Below, one piece after another: positions 34,490 through 47,931 of a stretch of DNA of 64,000 nt. The number at the start of each line of letters is the position of its first letter. Position 1 is the stretch's first letter. The stretch is from Lepidodermella squamata (taxonomy: Eukaryota; Gastrotricha), in contig JBLDXI010000009.1 in assembly GCA_047495785.1 (NCBI GenBank), forward strand, positions 310,001 through 374,000, given 5' to 3'. Under the pieces are notes generated by a model. The model made no database searches and was not told where the DNA came from. It worked only from the letters and a program-made list of their open reading frames with translations. The translations under genes and the position numbers were made by a program.

Positions 34490-37400
34490 TTGTAAAATTT
34501 TCATTGTTCTTTTTGATCTGCCGTTGATTTGCCGACCGCTGGTTTTTTGCGCGTCTGCGATCGATTTTGAGTACAATAAAACTGAATACTATTTGCTCAT
34601 TTTTACGGGCGTTTTCGTTTTAAGTATGTCCGTCACTCAGTGTCCACTGACTTGACAGTTATCAGCCGAGGATGCGTTCCCACTAAATCACTGCGATGAA
34701 AGCAATTTTTATTGCGTGATCGTACTTGGCCCTGTATGAATTGGAAACCCGTTGCGCTCCGGCGAGAATGTAAACGACCCAGATTACCAGAGGCGGCTCA
34801 CTTCAATTGCATTTTCACAGCGCTCAACTGATGCATGGTGCTTGGCATGAATATTATTGCATTTTTATTATTGCACAGATGTTAGTGGTAAATTGAGCTT
34901 AATGCATAAGCGCTGTCACGAATGCAGCACGCTGGTCAAAATTTGGTTTATTTTCGAAACAAGCCCTTCTCGCGTTATTTTTTCATCGTTGTTCGTTAGC
35001 GATGAGTTCTAACTACTTCGAAGCTGATGGCTGCTGACATAGCCGATAGAGCACAGAACTTCAACAAATGCTCTATTATTCTTTTCTTAGTTACAATTCA
35101 TAATAGCGGAAAAATGTTCTTTTATGGTAAACACTGGCTACATTTTCGCACGTAACGTTATAGCTTCATTAGAGGGCGGGTGTTTGAGTGTCATATTAGG
35201 AATGCATGACCAAAAAACATACCTGTATATAAGCAGTTGTTCACTTTTGTCGTCAGAAGTCTGAGTCATCACTGCTATTTACGATAAACACATATCATTA
35301 GATAGCACGCAACGCAATTTTCCGTTTTATTTGCCATAAATTTCGAATACTTTTCCTCCATGCTGTTACGACTTATTCTATTTGCCTAGTAGACTATAAT
35401 TTGATACTAATGAAACGTTATATTATGGTACACGGGCAAGTACCTTGAGGCGCCCTTTCATTTGTATTCTTGTTACTTCGCGCTAGAACACACTACCTTA
35501 AGGAAAAAGTGTCTATTATTGTGGGACCATGATGATGTTTCACAAGTATAGATCTAATTTCGCTATGGAAAATGACTGACCACAGCATCACGCAGGGTAA
35601 AAATCGGTGCTCATCGGTGCGAAACGTCCATAGGCTATTAGATTACTCAGATGTGCGCTATTTTTCTTTCTGTTGTAGAGCGCGTTCGTGTTTTGCTGTT
35701 GCATTGTTATTTTGCATCTATCTGTAGAAAATAATTATTTCAGGCATCAACCATCATTGCTTGCTTCTAGTAAAAAGTTCAGCGAAAAAGCAGCACTTTT
35801 TTCGATAATTTGACTGCTGAAGCATGATTGACCTTTTACAAATTGAAGCTGAAGTTGTCAAGTAACATGCGCAGGTGTAGGTGTTTGTGCACCATCAACT
35901 ATATATTACCTGACAATTTCTATTCCTAATACATGCTAATCAACAGGAATCTGCCTGTTGTACAACCAGCACAAGTAGTATTATTTTGACCGAAGTTTGT
36001 CTTGTGCAATTTACTGAACGTGAAGTGCTGCCTCAATTTGTGCGTGTTCTACTTGGGCCAAGAATTCGGCCCAGATGACGATGAGAGGGGCACACAACAA
36101 ATAATATATCCTATTTTCAGCGCCATGATCCTTATTTTATGAGTACTACACATTGGCGATGATGAGGAAATGTAATATAATGATGAGCGCGCGCGGTAAT
36201 AGCATACGCGTTGCAACAGACTTCGGGCGTTGCCCGGCCCTTGTCAAATAGCAAGAGCATACTACTTGTCGCTAGTGAGTGTTAGTTTTTCGCGTGTTCT
36301 GTTATTTTCACATCGTTAGCTTTTTGCGCTTTTTGACAACTGCCGCCGCTTGAGGTATTTGTTAACGACAGCCCCAACGCAGGTCTTGTGCCAGACGCGC
36401 GCTTTTTGTTAGACGGCATGCGCCTACTTGCGCAAAAATAATGAGGATGATATATTATTGTAATGTGGCGTCAAATAGCATATGATTGTATTGTTCCTCA
36501 GTCGGCATCGTCGCAGGTGGTACCCATGTTTTGTACGCTTGACATGGCATCGCGTCTCCTTCTCATCTTTTTCGAAAGCGGCTCCCTATCTTTCATCCGC
36601 ATTCGCGATTATTCATCTTTCCTGTGCCTTCACTCGCTTGTGTCTTGAACCACTCCATGCGCTTGCATATTATGTTCCCTGACAATGGGAATACCTAGTG
36701 CGATGAGGAAGCTGATAGGTTTGATTGCTGGCCTTTTTTAAGCTGACATGATATGAGCGATAGGCTGCAGCATGAGTATACTTAACACTCATTACACGGC
36801 ATCCTTCATCCATCATCCTGATATCCAAAAGGCCTTTCCTCTAAACGAAGCGAAATTTCTATTCATCCTACTTCAAATATTTTCAAATATCCACACTGTC
36901 TGATTTCTTAAAAAAAATCACTTTAAACTTTTAGAAATCCAACTGCAGAGAAAGTTTTCTAAAAATCGGACTATTTTTGGCTCTAGTTCAATCCGAACGT
37001 TTTATGTGCTAAATCTGACTCTTAAAACCGTACTGTTTGTGGGCGATATTGTTAAGGTGCGACGACACCTCAAAATTCGCTACATTTTTGAATTGGCCTA
37101 TCATCCTGATCTAGTCTGGCATTTCAATTATTTATATGGAAAGGTATGAATTTCATGCCAGATTATGACAACAGCTTGTAAAAAATTAGTACAATTATGC
37201 ATTTTACGCTAAATTTCCTCGCTAACCGTCCATTTCCGCAACCTTATTCCGGTTTTTAGACAGCTTCAACTTTACCAATACTCGATCTGTCGCCTCTTTC
37301 CACATGCCATCCCAAAAGTCATCCCATTGCTGTTTAGGAAAATCGTTTTTTTTAATGTCGTAAAAAAACTCAGGTCCAACTTCTTATCCTATCGAGATGT

Positions 37401-40400
37401 ATTGTTTCAATCAACTTCAAAATTGTCCTATTCACAATTATTCCTACTGCTTTAACGGCAGCTGAAAGGGTCTCACTTCTTCTTGATTTATTCCGATGAT
37501 TTAATTATGAACACCGGAACTTTTTCCAAGTTGCCAAAGTACGAACATGGTAATATATTCCTGATTAGAATATGAAGCGCGTGGTTGATTATTTTAACGC
37601 CATTGCAGCGTCGCAGATTTGCGTCCTATCGCGAGTCATTTTTGTTTACTCGAGAAAACCACTGCTTCTGTTAATAAATAATCTTCTCATAATAATAAAA
37701 CGATCAAGAAGCGACGGCGAAAGGGTGATGATGATGATGATGACAATTCAAAGAAATGCAATGTATATTTCGCTTGAGATGAGTTTCGCATTATTAGGAC
37801 ATAAGAAATAGCGATAAATAATAAATAGCAATAAATAAAACGAAGAAAGCATACACAAGTAAGTATGCGACGTTTCGCGTTTTATTTTGCGCTCAGCTCA
37901 CTTGTACAATCAGGAGGAGGCCAATCGCAGCGACTACGAGTAATGCTACTACTGCTACTACTACTACTACTGCCGCGGTCATCATCATAATCATCGCGAA
38001 GTTCCACGCACGGCATGACTCCAATAATTTTATTAGCATCGAAAATGATCGGCATTTATTTGCGGCTCGGCGCGTCTAAGACCGCCGCTGTTGTTGATGC
38101 GGCGCGCTTAACACTGTCTAACAAAGTCGCGCGTCAACGACGTGCCTAAAATAAACATCAACCATCATCAACTTCGAACAAGTCTCGCATGACACAGCTG
38201 ATGCCACAAAACGCGGAAGAGCAACTTGCAAGACATTTATGCTATATCATAAAAATTTAACGAGCATTTGCTATTCAGCGCAAAATCTTACTCTACGAAT
38301 TTTTTGTATAGATTTTTTTAAAGAATTGATTTTTGCGTCGTCGCTCCTTTTTCCGACTACTTCGCTCGCCCATGCTGTTGCTCCTCTAGGGGTGTAATTT
38401 GGCATGGCTATTTGCAAATATACAAATTGTTTAATGCGACTGCGCTGACCGCTCTGCCATTTTGCACCAGTCGCGCAAGCTTTTTCATGCTATTTTTAAT
38501 ATTATAATATTTGTCGCGCATTCGAACTATTAGCTGGTTTTTTTTATAGCAACCGCAACTTACTCACGTTTGACACACTGTCGCCGTTAGAATATGCTGT
38601 GTCGTCGAAGGCGCCGTGCTAAAAACGCGCCGCACTCTCAATTTGCAATTGAACCGGATAGCCGGTGCATTCCTAGCTTTTTTCGATTTCTCAATCTCAA
38701 AATGAACTTTGTTTTCTTCAAGAGTTTCCCATCAACGCATAATTTTTTCAGAATTTATTGATCCCTTATATAGGTACTATTCGAAGACTTTATTTCTGAA
38801 CCAATATTTTAATTCTTAATTGAATAGAAAAGAAACTTTATGCCGTCTCATTTGTGTCGGAACTTGCCAGCGGGAGACCAATGCTGGAATCCCCAATATT
38901 ATTCTTGCTTTGTGATGTGATGTTTTCCAAAGCTACTTTCGCGCCCAGATTGACACTTGGTATATTTCACGCATGCGTTGCTATCGCATGGCGTGAAGCG
39001 CACCGGCCAGCCCTGGTTGCGGGTCGTCATTGCTCACGGTGTCGCCCGTCGCTTGTTGGCGAAGCATCCGGCGCGTTATATTGGACTGCCAACATCAGCG
39101 CCAAAGCTACTGTTCGTTTCGCCAATCTTGCACCGAACGCAAACAGCCGTGTCCAAGCTGTGAAGCACGATAAAGGCGGCAATTGGCTCTCTCTATCTCT
39201 CTCTGCTCTTTCTCGCCCACTCTCGTTGTTGTGCTGTCGCGCGCCGCGGCGCCGTCTCAACTCTATGTTATCTGTCGGCAATAACCGCCTCTCCCGTGTT
39301 AACTTCCTGCGTCAAGGTCAGCGGCGAGGTCGTACGACGCGCTCAGATAGCAGCCTATACCTGCCTTTTTGCGCGCCATATTCCTGTTTACTCGCCGCCG
39401 CCGTCGCCACCACCGCCGCTGTCTGCGCCGCAATCACTTGCGCCCACTACGCACTCGCCATGCTCAATCTCATCCAAGCCAGTCGTTATCATCTACTAAT
39501 CAACACAGTGATGCGCTTAGTCTTATTGGCGTGTGTTGGTTCAGGACTGGAGGATGCCCTTTTTTTACAACTGGTGCCGCAGAAACGTGGCGTGCCATCA
39601 CACCTATTGCAACTCTCTAATTATCTAGTTGCGCCACGTGCAACCGGTTATTTTACCGGCATTAATTGCCGCCGAGTGACGCGTGTCAACTTCCCTGAAG
39701 CCGTCTTCAACTTTGCACCCAACTGAACGCTGTTTAGTATGCTAAGACAAACATCTTAGCTCAACGCCTCATTTGAATAAATACCTGGCTAATTTCGAGA
39801 AATTTCACCTGTAGAGTGCGCCTTTTATAGCTTTGTTGCTCATAAGCTGGCGTGGCATGGCCGTGCATGCCAATCCGCGGAGACCGCTACTTTTGCCGCA
39901 AAAGCTGCCGCTAGTGACCCCGAGCATAATATGCGTATAATTTCTGCTTAATTGTTATCAAATGACATCATTATTTCTCGCTAAACTTTCGTACAACAGC
40001 TCAAGGTGTGAGCGCTTGTGAGCTGTAAAAATAGTACCCGAGTATCATCAACATCAGAGAAAGAGAGAGAAAGCGGCTTATGAGCTATTGGTTGATATTC
40101 GCAAGGCCGTCTAGCGCAGCTGCAGCAGCAGCGTTTACAGGTATCACAGCTTGAAATTGCCGCGTACGGTGGCTCGAGCCAAAACAGCGCGTCGTGCCAA
40201 AAGCGCGCCAGAAATGAACGTTTTTCGCATCTTTTTTCGCTCGAAGATTCAACAACAGAATTGTACAAGTGTCACGCGCGCTGTTTGCAGCCACGCATCG
40301 CCTCGGTCTAAATAAACAGCGTAACTGTTGACGCAGGCTATTTAATAATATTTTTACACCAGTATCCATTTCTGCTGTATTTTAGCTTAATATCAACAAA

Positions 40401-42215
40401 ATAATAATTTCTGCAAATTGTAGCCAGCATAAATGCGCTAATATGCTCGCACTTTCTTCATCGACTACGTACGTGTCTGCTGATATGGAGATTGTCGGCG
40501 TGTGTGCGGGTTTGCAGGTATAACCATCTCAGAATTCGTAGTTCATTTTTGTCGTCTCTCAGAAACCATCATCATCATCGGCAGCCAAGTTGCCAACTCG
40601 AGTTCTGATGATGAGGAATGTCTTGACGTTGGCCACTTCACGCGCTAGCCATTGTTGCTGCGCTTCTATCTCGGTTCATCGGTCTCGAGCGCTCGTTTAT
40701 AATGAGCCGATATTTTCGAAACTTTTTCATTTTCTCGCACATTTTACATTATTCTTTTGTGCTGACCGCCTGCCTTTTGCTTCAATAGGTGTGTTCTCGC
40801 CGGTGGGGCGCATCTTTTATTTGACAGAGCGCAAAAACAGGCGCGCATTTAATAAATGTTATTATTATTTTTGAGGCGTGGCCCATTAATTTTAGGGCTA
40901 TAGTTTTAATTTTATAAAAGAAGCCTCGTTTATTCAGGGAAAATATGGTGAGAGAAATGCCGCGTTTGAAATATGAAATTTCTTTTCATCGCCATCTCCA
41001 CAATCATCGTCGTCATCACCATCATCATCATTAAAAATGTTCGCCCGTCTTTTTCAATTTTAAATAAATTGCGCCGTGCTTTGTCACCAGTATATAGCCG
41101 CAGGTAGTAAGGTCTGCATACTTATACACATGTAAAAAGACAAAGCGAGAGCGTGCGAAAAAGAGGTCGCGCCATTTTGCGCAGCGCCCCTCATTAAAGC
41201 GCGCTAATACCTGTGCTTTTAAAGTTACGCGCTACACAGTTGTTGTTCTTGGCTCCTTTTTTCACGAAGTTATGCTATCTTTATCCACTAATCGCCGTTT
41301 TGCACAGTGTATTGCGACTTCGACAGCGGCTTTGAACGCGGAACGTCAACATGATTACATTATATACCTCGAAAAATATTATTCTCCATTTTATTGAAAA
41401 TACCGTAGTGATATCGCTCGCGAGTTTCTAAAAAAGAAAATATCACGCTATCGAAAGTTTAAGGCGCTGTAAAAAGCAACAGGTTAATTTATCGCGAGTA
41501 GTTGCCTTGCGGTGGCTTCAAGTATCTAGGTAGTAGTCGGCGTGTTGAATTTCATCGCAAGTCAACAATATCAACAAAAATGTAAACAGAATTACGCACG
41601 TCGGTGTTATTAAAACACAGCGATGGTCCTTGATATATAGGCATCTTTTAGCGTGTTGTTATTTGCAAGTGTCAAACCCGTGTTCACGGAAGAAGACGCT
41701 CTTGTATGCGCGCGCGCTTGCAAAAATTTTGCGCAAAAATTCGCCATAGTCGACGAGCCTACGTTCTTTCGAGAGGCATAAACATCATCGGTGTTGGCGC
41801 CTCAAGTGCCCAAGCGATTTAGAGACACACGATGAGTGAGTGCTACAGAAGCAGGTAAAGGGGAACAGCAATCTTGGCTACGTTTGAATGACGATTTTGG
41901 CGTCGAGAAATTAGCATGCTGTCCTCAACATTTCCGTCCTGCCTGTTTGTTGGAACACGAACGCGCATCGAGAGGCGCGCTTCAGCTTGTTTTCTTATTA
42001 TATTACAAGTTATTACTATGTCACAATTGCTATTTATCGCCATCGCCGCACTTTGCCCTGTATATTACGTGTGTGTATTTTATTTATGTTGTCACTTGGC
42101 ATATCTTCTGGGACGCCGTTGATATTTTTCGATTATTTCTGTTCTAGTTTTAACGCTCGCCTATCGGAGGCGATTTTTGTTATTTAACACGAATGATCTG
42201 CTGACATCGATCAAT
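34490..42215. other. Long gene-poor region upstream of the GAS2-like gene
   Basis: 7.7 kb, the largest stretch without a supported gene. 34.5-38 kb is AT-rich. About 38.8-42.2 kb is patchily richer in GC, with many CGCGC/GCGC words, CATCATCATC and TGATGATGATG runs (for example 37728-37742 and 41000-41030) and pyrimidine tracts. A 290-codon plus-strand ORF (38854-39726) lies in the GC-rich part but starts with GTG and has low-complexity composition. I read the region as distal regulatory DNA and 5' UTR of the downstream gene, possibly with a non-coding RNA. A splice acceptor (TTCTGTTCTAG) lies about 65 bp before the GAS2-like ATG. Confidence 0.35.
34573..34578 (+). terminator. Poly(A) signal of the RS/zinc-finger gene
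   Basis: AATAAA lies about 85 bp after the stop codon. Confidence 0.55.
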
Positions 42216-45200
42216 ATGGCGACAAGCATGGACCAAATAGCACTCGCCTTTGAGCACCACGATCATCATCATCATCACCACAGTTTGAACCTTGGCTCGT
42301 CATCGCTGGCTGAATCCTCGTCGTCGTCTTCCAGCTCGTCCAACCTCATCTTGAGCGTCCTTGCGTCGACGCAGCCCGCATCGCCCGGTCCGTTGCCCAG
42401 CGATGGCGTCATGGCCCTGGCGGCGAGTATGTTGGCGAGCAGTACCAGCAGCGCCTCGTCGTGCTTATCAACGTCGACGCCTCTGCCACCGCCGCCTCCG
42501 CCTCGCCACGGCCTCTCCATAAAATCGTTCGCATCGCGCGAGGAGTACCTACAGGCGATGCTTGAAGATATATCGTACTGGGTCAGCGAGTTGGTGTTTC
42601 TCAGCGTTAACCCCGATTCGCCGGCCGATGCGTGCTGTACTGCTGACAACTTTTTCAATGTGATAGAAACCGGAGAGGTGCTGTGCGAACTTGCGAACCG
42701 CATATGCGAGTATATAGTCCGCGAATCGGGCGACGCTGTGCCGGCCGCTTTCGCCGCTTTCCAGCCGCTCACATTTCGCCGACGAGTCAAGCCGGAGTCG
42801 TTTTTCGCCCGCGACAACATATCGACTTTCCTCAACTGGGCCTCCAACACATGGCATATAAAGTCCTGTCTGAGTAAGTGCTGCCAATTTTTTTCATAAA
42901 TTCTTTGATACACGCTCACACAAGTCCCATTTTTTGTTATCAAATGATCGGAGGGCTGCGCTATAATATTCCCTTCCTAAATCCTTTCCCACGCATACCA
43001 CCAGATTAATGTCTCTCCTGTAACCATGCTCTTTCTTTAAGACACTCGCCATAGATCTTCGGTTGCGCGAAGGCTATGTTGGTGTGCCAAGTTAATTTTC
43101 AGTACCAATCAAGGATAACCCGAATGCTGAACTGAATTGCCAATTCTTAGTTCCAATTAGGCCTATTCCATAACTTCTGGGAAGTGTCCATTATACCGAA
43201 GCCAGTAGATCTTACTCGAATTCATCAGTTTAAAAGTTAACTGCGGGGATAAACGTTCTCGAGGAATGTAACGATATAGGAAATCCTTCAATTACCAGAT
43301 TATAATTGATCTTTGATTTCGGTCAATATTCGATATTGTTTATAGGACTTGAACTCAAAAACCCTCTTCAGCTTTGGTCGGTCTAGGTCTAATAAGCTCA
43401 AAATAGCGGGAACCAAGGTTATTTCCGAAACGAGATTGGACATTTTAGTGACAAACATTAATATGAATTAAGCATGTATCGTCTGAGTGTTTGCCCTGTT
43501 TTAAATTGCTTTCAGAGAAGCCCAAAACCGTGTTACTCATGATGTTTAAGCCGGTGCAATTCAGCGCTTTAGCTCCGGCAACTCGCGCTTTATACCAGTG
43601 CTTGCTTTGAAAAAGCAATAAATCCAGGTTATATAGTATTGGTAGTTTCTCTCTCACTCAAACACTCAGCAAAATGATTTGTCGACACGCGGAAGCGCTT
43701 TCAAGTGCGGAAGCAATGTGCTAAAAGTTGCGCCATAAAAAACGCGATTTTACAGACGCGCGCACACATACTGCTGGCGTGCATCGACCGGCGTGTTTTT
43801 TATACCCTCTCTTAATCCCATTTTTGCGCGAGGCGAATAGTTAATCGCAATGAAAGCGCTTGATCGTACACCCTAAATCAACCCCCATGCGAATTCGATA
43901 CATTTTTTTCTTGTGTGTATGCGTGTTGTTATACAGCTTGTAGTTTTTTCGATGCTTAATGCCAGTGTTTTTAATCGACAGTGTTCGAAAGCGACGACTT
44001 GGTCCTTCGCAAAAGTGAGAAAAACGTCGTGCTGTGCCTTCTCGAGGTTTGTTTGAACGTTCTTTTTTATTTCATATGTTATTCTAAGCTTAAATATTAT
44101 ACGCTTAAATATGCAGTGTAAATGTTAGCCAGTATTTCGCATGTTTTAGTTTCCGCAACAACAAATTCGGCAAGAGTGGCACCTGTGCTGCTCGGAATTT
44201 TAATCAGCCCAACATTTTTCACGTTTTTCTAGTCACCGTAGTTGTTGTTGTTGTTTTTAGCGTTTTAGAGTTCCAATTTCAGTGGCTGTAATTAATGCTA
44301 TTGTAATTGCGATGCTGTAATGGCAATCGGCAGCTTTTCTCCGGATTTCTGCGGGTTATTTTTGCGACAGGGCTGGTCAAGTGATAACTCGTAGCACTTT
44401 AACCTCATCGCGAGTAATTAGCCGGCTGCTTGGTGATAATATACTCGGGTCGAGTCGTCTGTTGCCCGGTGCCGGCAACAACACACGCCTCATTCGCAGT
44501 CATTATCAGCATTGCCACCTGCCGCCATAAAAGCGCATTGTTGGCGCGCGGCCTCGAGGCGCCTTCCATTGTACCTTGCGTTGTTGTTTTGCCGCTTCGC
44601 TTGTCGTCTACTCCAACACTGCCGTCGCCGACTTGCTCATTAAAATAACGCGCGACGTCGCAGAACAAAACAGCCGTATCATTGCCGGCTCAGAATCACG
44701 ATGATGCTGATGCGGCAGCGATAAATATAGCCAATGACCACAATTAATTGCGATATTAGGCCGGCCTAATTTGCCACCTCATACGAGCACCTTGTTTTTC
44801 GCGCCGATCATCTTTTAATGTTTAATGACACTACAAGGCGGAGCGATACGCCTCATCGATGCATGTATTTTTGCCGCGTTTATCGTTTCAGCTGTTTACT
44901 TTCGTTTGTCGAGCCGTGGGAAGCGAGCTCGTGTATTATTTCTTGTTTTATTTCCTCATTTTTCGCTACTCGAATTATACTATTATATTGCCGTAATGCC
45001 GCATCGTTTTGTTGTCCATCACGACGATCCAATGAGTATCATTTGTCACATCAATAAAGTAATGCTTTACATTGATTTTTATTAGTTTTTTCCCTACCTG
45101 CTACAAAACTAGCGCGATTTATTTTTCGTTATTATTTACCGTTTGTCGCGCGTCGCCATGGCTTACTCGAAAAAATCGTGTCAGTGACATTTTGCAGTCG

Positions 45201-47252
45201 TGCTAGCAAGTCACACCGGCTGCGAATATTTGCTGAATATTAGCTGCTGTTGTATCCCTGATTTGCGTGCGTTCATTTCCCGCTTTACGACCGCAAAGTC
45301 AGTGAAAGAATGAACTCAGCAATTTAGTTTTTTATTGAAATTTATTGCTTTTGCTCTTCCTGAGCCGATGTCAGCAGTTCGCTAGAGTGATCGAATTCCC
45401 AAAACATGGTGTGTAGTTTTACTTTCTCCGAAATTAATTCGATCTCGATTTGTTAATATGCTGTCTCTCAATGTTTTCGTTGCTCAGGTCGCGAGGAAAG
45501 CCTACGCGAGTGGTCTGAAAGTGGCGCCGATGCTCGTGCACATGGAGGCTGAAATCGACAAGGAGCTGTCGAATAGCGGCCAACTGCATGCTACGACACC
45601 GCGCATCGACCCAATCGGTGCGGTCAGCACCGCCTTCCAACAGATCTCTTTCAATAACCTCATCAGCTTGGATGAACTCGTTCGCAACCAGTTGAGCCAA
45701 TGCGCGTGTCCCGTTCAATTTCCGATGATTAAGGTGGCCGATGGCAAGTACCGTATCGGCAATTCAAGCGTGCTCATTTTCGTTCGCGTTCTTCGGTCGC
45801 ACGTAATGGTTCGGGTAGGTGGGGGCTGGGACACCCTCGAGGCCTATCTCAACAGACATGATCCCTGCCGCTGCCAATCCGGGGGGCATGGCACGAGATA
45901 CGCGGAGTCCGGAAGTTATTACTTGTACCATCAGCAACAACAACAGCAACAACAACAACAAGCCTCGATTTCTGCGTACAGTGCTGCTCATTCCAGCGAT
46001 TTCCCTTCCTTAGCTACGTCGCTCGCCGATGACTCCCATTCCCAACCAAACACAACCAGCTCTTTCACTACAAACATCGCTACAACCAATACCACAATCA
46101 AGGCAGGCGCTGCAACGCTGATGCCGCCCACCCCTCCACTTTCATTCGGCGACAGTAATAGCAACAGCGGCGGCGAGGCGTCGCCCCTTGCTCCCTCGCC
46201 AAGCCTGCAAGCCGCTCGCAATCGCTCAACTTCGCGCCACCGGAACGAGACGCCTAGTAGTGGCGTTCCCGAACCGGGGCTTGCAGCCAATCGCAATCTT
46301 ACAGAAGCTGCTGCTATTATTAAAGCCAAGGCTTCCAACACTGGCGCTTCAAAACGCCTCAAATCTGCGCCACCCGCTGCGCCAACTTTGTCAATATCAG
46401 CGCCACAAGACAGTGTTCAACGGCGGAGGTATTTTACCTGTTATTGAAACGAATCATGACTTCATTAATTGTAAAATATTTTGCAGGAAAAAGCAGCCAG
46501 TAGCTGTTATCCAGTCGACGAACTTGCCAAGCAGTCGAATAAAAAGTGCGCCTACCTCGAGAAGCCTAGACCGCAAGTCGGCCGTGACTGCCAGTCAGGA
46601 GCGGCTAATTGTGACGCGGACGTCTAGCGGGAAGCACTCAGTTAGCATGAGCCAGCGCAGTGGCAGCCGAAGTAACCTCAACGAAGTCACATCGGTGAAA
46701 CGGCAAGCCATGTCGCCAATCATGAAAGTCGCTCCGGCTACGGCCCCTGTTCCTCTTCTGCAGCCGCCGCGGTCTCGGCTGATGCCGAAGCCTCGGAAAG
46801 ACCCGCTGGCCGGCGTCACAGGTTCACCGTCTAAAATACCCCTGCCGGTTGTGGCCGCAAGCCTGCTTGCTTCGGCAAACCTCGTCTCAGTGCCACCGTC
46901 ATCATCAATAGCCCAACTCAGCCCTTCTCCGCGCCCGAAGCCTGTCGAGACTGACCACAACGAATTCGCGTGTGTGCGCGCTACAATGGTCATGACTGTT
47001 CTCGAAGAGGAAGAGGACGCGAACGGGCTTCAAAGTCAAGCGCCCAGTGTCGTTGACGCCGCGCTTATACGCAGCCGGCGAGACACCGGCCTCGGCTCGT
47101 CGTCCATCTCTTGCGCGTCCTTCCTAGGCGACTCGTCTTCGGCGTCAAACTTGTTAATTTCGTCACCGCCCGACGACGACGTGCTGTTGAATGACTTTAT
47201 CGCTATGGAGAAACTTGTCGAAAATGAAATGATGGCTGCTTTGACTAACTAA
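42216..47252 (+). CDS. GAS2-like cytoskeletal linker (CH + GAR domains)
   Basis: Four exons (42216-42873, 43982-44046, 45488-46428, 46487-47252) give 809 residues. After a His/Ser/Pro-rich leader, a single calponin-homology domain of the GAS2 type spans about residues 105-250. It includes GEVLCELANRI, FFARDNISTFLNWA and [26 protein letters not shown], and is interrupted by two introns. The GAR domain spans about 302-372 and shows LDELVRNQLSQCAC, YRIGNSSVLIFVRVLRSHVMVRVGGGWDTL and HDPCRC. CH binds actin and GAR binds microtubules, so the protein should cross-link the two networks. The C-terminal 430 residues are Ser/Pro/Ala-rich with a polyGln run near 391 and short basic patches suited to microtubule or EB1 binding. 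Introns 1 and 2 (about 1.1 and 1.4 kb) are by far the largest here. Confidence 0.92.
44047..45487 (+). other. Large intron 2 of the GAS2-like gene
   Basis: GTTTGT donor to TGCTCAG acceptor, 1.44 kb. It contains GCGC-rich segments and (GTT)n near 44240. No internal exon is visible; small ORFs near 44.4-45.1 kb are unconvincing. Confidence 0.5.
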
Positions 47253-47931
47253 GATTTTACTCTAACAATTAGAGGAACTCTTGTATTTTACATCTCTCAT
47301 AATAGCTATCACGCACAGTTTTTTTTGGTTTCATCTCAAAAAGATACCACACCGATCTTCTCGCACCAGTTACATATTATTACCTTGGCGCTTCTGATAC
47401 GGCTTCAATTTTTCCGATGAACAACTCAATTTTATTGTTGCCATGATTTTTTTCCAGCCATGTTTAGAAAGTAGTTAGTAAACCAGGCCAATCGTTGTAA
47501 AATTTAGAATTATGTCAATATAATTTCAGCAGTTTATAATAGAATAATGAAAATTATCAACATTGATATCACTCAACCTTCGAGCAATATAGTTACGCGC
47601 CAGTTATATAGAATTTAGCAAAAGACACAAGTTTTAAAACATCGAGAAAAAGATATCATTGTAGAAATATCCTGAAAATGTGCAATTCAATTATTTGTAA
47701 AATTCGTTTATAAAGCCGTGATTCTTGAAGGCGCAGATGAAATATATACTATTCATCAATTATTCGTGTTCACAGAGAAAATGTTATTATTTGTTTCAAA
47801 AACTCAGACGATGATTATATAATATCATGCTAATTGCATCAAATTGAAAAAGAAAATTCGGCATAAAGAATTATGAGTAAAATAAAAATTGAAAAAGTTG
47901 GCATAACGAGTGGTGTTTTTTTTACTGTGTT
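47253..47931. other. Convergent 3' intergenic region
   Basis: Very AT-rich sequence between the 3' ends of the GAS2-like and claudin-like genes. No ORF or structured element is seen. Confidence 0.4.

Noticed and set aside
37700-37745. CRISPR-like or satellite array from GATGATGAT runs
   Set aside because: A short simple trinucleotide repeat; there are no spacers or long repeat units anywhere in the window.
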